NCBI RefSeq assembly: GCF_001761485.1 | Contig: NC_090774.1 | Coordinates: 3,782,001 to 3,846,000 of the forward strand | Reading direction: 5' to 3' | Source: Yarrowia lipolytica | Taxonomy: Eukaryota; Ascomycota; Dipodascomycetes; Dipodascales | Length of the DNA stretch: 64,000 nt | Shown here: piece by piece, positions 62,713-64,000 of the stretch | How positions within the stretch are numbered: position 1 is the first letter of the stretch | Layout: the number at the start of each line of letters is the position of its first letter | Translations under genes and position numbers: made by a program | Notes under the pieces: generated by a model | Told to the model about the DNA's origin: nothing | What the model saw: only the letters and a program-made list of their open reading frames with translations | Databases searched by the model: none

Positions 62713-62916
62713 ATGATAGCCCAGGCCATAGTCTTCATGATACTATTTGGCATGGTGGGCATGGTGATGGTTCAGGTGGTTCTGGTTCTGTTTCTGGGCC
62801 TGACACTCGCCTCCATGCAACTCTTCCTGAGACGGGCAGTCTCTCCAAACGACAAAAACAAGGCCAATCTAGAGAAGACTGGATCTAAGGGTGAGAGTTC
62901 GAGCGCCAAACGATGA
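62713..62916 (+). CDS. Possible small single-pass membrane protein, 67 residues
   Basis: ATG 62713 opens a long hydrophobic segment (FMILFGMVGMVMVQVVLVLF and on to about residue 36), followed by a basic, polar tail (LRRAVSPNDKNKANLEKTGS) ending SSSAKR. It would be a small anchor with a cytosolic tail. No family is recognised. Support is the clear membrane/tail design and an upstream TATA box. Confidence 0.45.
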   Translation: MIAQAIVFMILFGMVGMVMVQVVLVLFLGLTLASMQLFLRRAVSPNDKNKANLEKTGSKGESSSAKR

Positions 62917-63429
62917 GGCGGCAGAACATGAAGCAGACAAATGACCCGAGAGTATTATGTGGAGGAGATTGGAAGGTCCAAGAACGCGCGACTTTTAGGT
63001 GTGGACCGATTAAAGCCTTTGCGGAAGGATACAGACGTTCTGTATCTCTACGGGCCTCGGTCTCACCTCATGTCGCGTGCTAATTAAACCCTCTTGATTC
63101 TAAGCGACCCCCTTTTCTTCACTCCTGGAAAGTACTTGCACCTATAAGTCTTCTCCTTATGGTATCTCCATGCTTTCCCCTGTACAATTACACCTGAACT
63201 TTTGCAATAAAGACATTCAACACAATGCGACGACATTTGAATACTGAAATATCTTATATATATAGCCCTTAATACATTTGACCATACTGAACTTCCCCTT
63301 GATTTACCCTTCATTTTATCGTGCATCGATTATGTATGCAAAACAGGGGTGACATACGACATCCAAAACACCTGTACTTGTACAAGTAGCTATTACTTGT
63401 ACTTTTAATATCACATAATTCATTAGTAT
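62917..63429. other. Convergent intergenic region
   Basis: About 510 bp. ACTTGTAC repeats near 63371-63402. No gene seen. Confidence 0.45.
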
Positions 63430-64000
63430 TTACTCATTTTGTTCGGCTCGGTTGTTTCCCTCGTCACCCTCGTTATCCTCTCCTTCCTGAGTCTGAGTCT
63501 CTTCTCCTTCACGCTCTCGCTGTCGAATCAATGCATCCAGCTGAACTCGTCGCTGTCGGTTATCAGCCAGCCATCGAGAATGGACAGCGGGAATCATGGA
63601 GCCAAAGAAGGCAGCGCCAATTCGGACGCCCCGAGCATGCCGGTTGTCAGGATTTTCCAGAGCCTCTCGAACAGCCTCGTTGTTACCTCCAGCAGCAGGT
63701 TCCTCCTGGTCGTAGTTCACGGCAGGAAAAATCTGGGCAACTCGAGATAATTCCTCAGAACCCACGTTGAAGCTCGCAGGACGAAACCGCTCCAGATGGT
63801 GCCGAAAACGGTAACCCACAAAGATGATCACAGTGAGACCACACGACGCATAGAACATATAGTCGTTGTTAATACGACCCAGAACCATTATGTAAAAGAC
63901 AAAAAGCTGTAGTAGGAAGACAAGCACTTCGCCAAGCTGGCGAACAGCCACAACCGCACGCTGACGAAGTTGGTCGCGGGGGGGAATCATCTCCCGAATT
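63430..64000 (-). CDS. Membrane protein C-terminus (5' end outside window)
   Basis: About 190 C-terminal residues are visible; the frame stays open to the edge (REMIPPRDQLRQRAV before the first hydrophobic stretch), so the start probably lies beyond it. Two adjacent membrane segments (VLVFLLQLFVFYIMVLG and MFYASCGLTVIIFVGYRF) are followed by a cytosolic tail with RFRPASFNVGSEELSRVAQI, a helical region and an acidic Glu/Gln-rich end. The layout recalls Usa1/HERP-type ERAD scaffolds, but I see no decisive motif. Confidence 0.6.
   Translation of the reverse strand, partial: IREMIPPRDQLRQRAVVAVRQLGEVLVFLLQLFVFYIMVLGRINNDYMFYASCGLTVIIFVGYRFRHHLERFRPASFNVGSEELSRVAQIFPAVNYDQEEPAAGGNNEAVREALENPDNRHARGVRIGAAFFGSMIPAVHSRWLADNRQRRVQLDALIRQREREGEETQTQEGEDNEGDEGNNRAEQNE

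Overview
The window looks like nuclear DNA of the oleaginous yeast Yarrowia lipolytica or a very close relative. Three things point there. Most genes have no intron. The four introns I can place (MRM2, RPL33, SPT7, RPL22) use GTGAGT/GTAAGT-like donors and a CTAAC branch site lying one to five bases before the acceptor AG, which is typical of this yeast. The gene set is that of a budding yeast and includes a polyglutamine bHLH protein that I take to be the alkane-response factor Yas2. I recognise no transposon body, tRNA, rRNA gene or CRISPR.

Layout. 1-10.5 kb: the 3' end of an unidentified gene, NUF2 (kinetochore), a membrane-anchored beta-lactamase-fold protein, RPL1 and the spliced MRM2 (mitochondrial rRNA methyltransferase). 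10.5-16.2 kb: spliced RPL33, a decayed GPI-anchored adhesin-like gene and a steryl ester hydrolase (TGL1 family). 17.7-28.8 kb: UTP13, ERG2, an unknown gene, spliced SPT7 (SAGA) and YOS9 (ER quality control). 29.3-35 kb: MRPL35, ATP synthase subunit e (TIM11), EMC10, a 50-residue Cys-rich ORF and an unknown gene. 35.5-46.1 kb: spliced RPL22, BMT6, a calponin-NSRP1 fusion, an unknown gene, an F-box gene, RSC4 and a J-like protein without HPD. 48.8-64 kb: a PRPP synthetase (PRS), MED6, a coiled-coil protein, the Yas2-like bHLH gene with about 4 kb of gene-free DNA upstream, an HRT3/FBXO9-type F-box gene, a small membrane ORF and a truncated membrane-protein gene at the edge.

This is ordinary chromosome rather than an accessory island, and neighbouring genes are mostly unrelated. 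Themes do recur: translation (RPL1, RPL33, RPL22, UTP13, BMT6, MRM2, MRPL35), chromatin and transcription (SPT7, RSC4, MED6, bHLH), ER quality control (YOS9, EMC10, perhaps the edge gene) and sterol/lipid use (ERG2, TGL1, Yas2).

The best leads are: the single ORF joining an SCP1/transgelin calponin protein to an NSRP1-like splicing-factor domain; a shared GTCAC...GTGAC dyad about 90-130 bp upstream of all three cytosolic ribosomal protein genes; an FF in place of the OS-9 WW pair in the Yos9 lectin domain; the decayed adhesin; and two poly(A) tracts preceded by the same TATATGCAG string, which may be retroposed tails.
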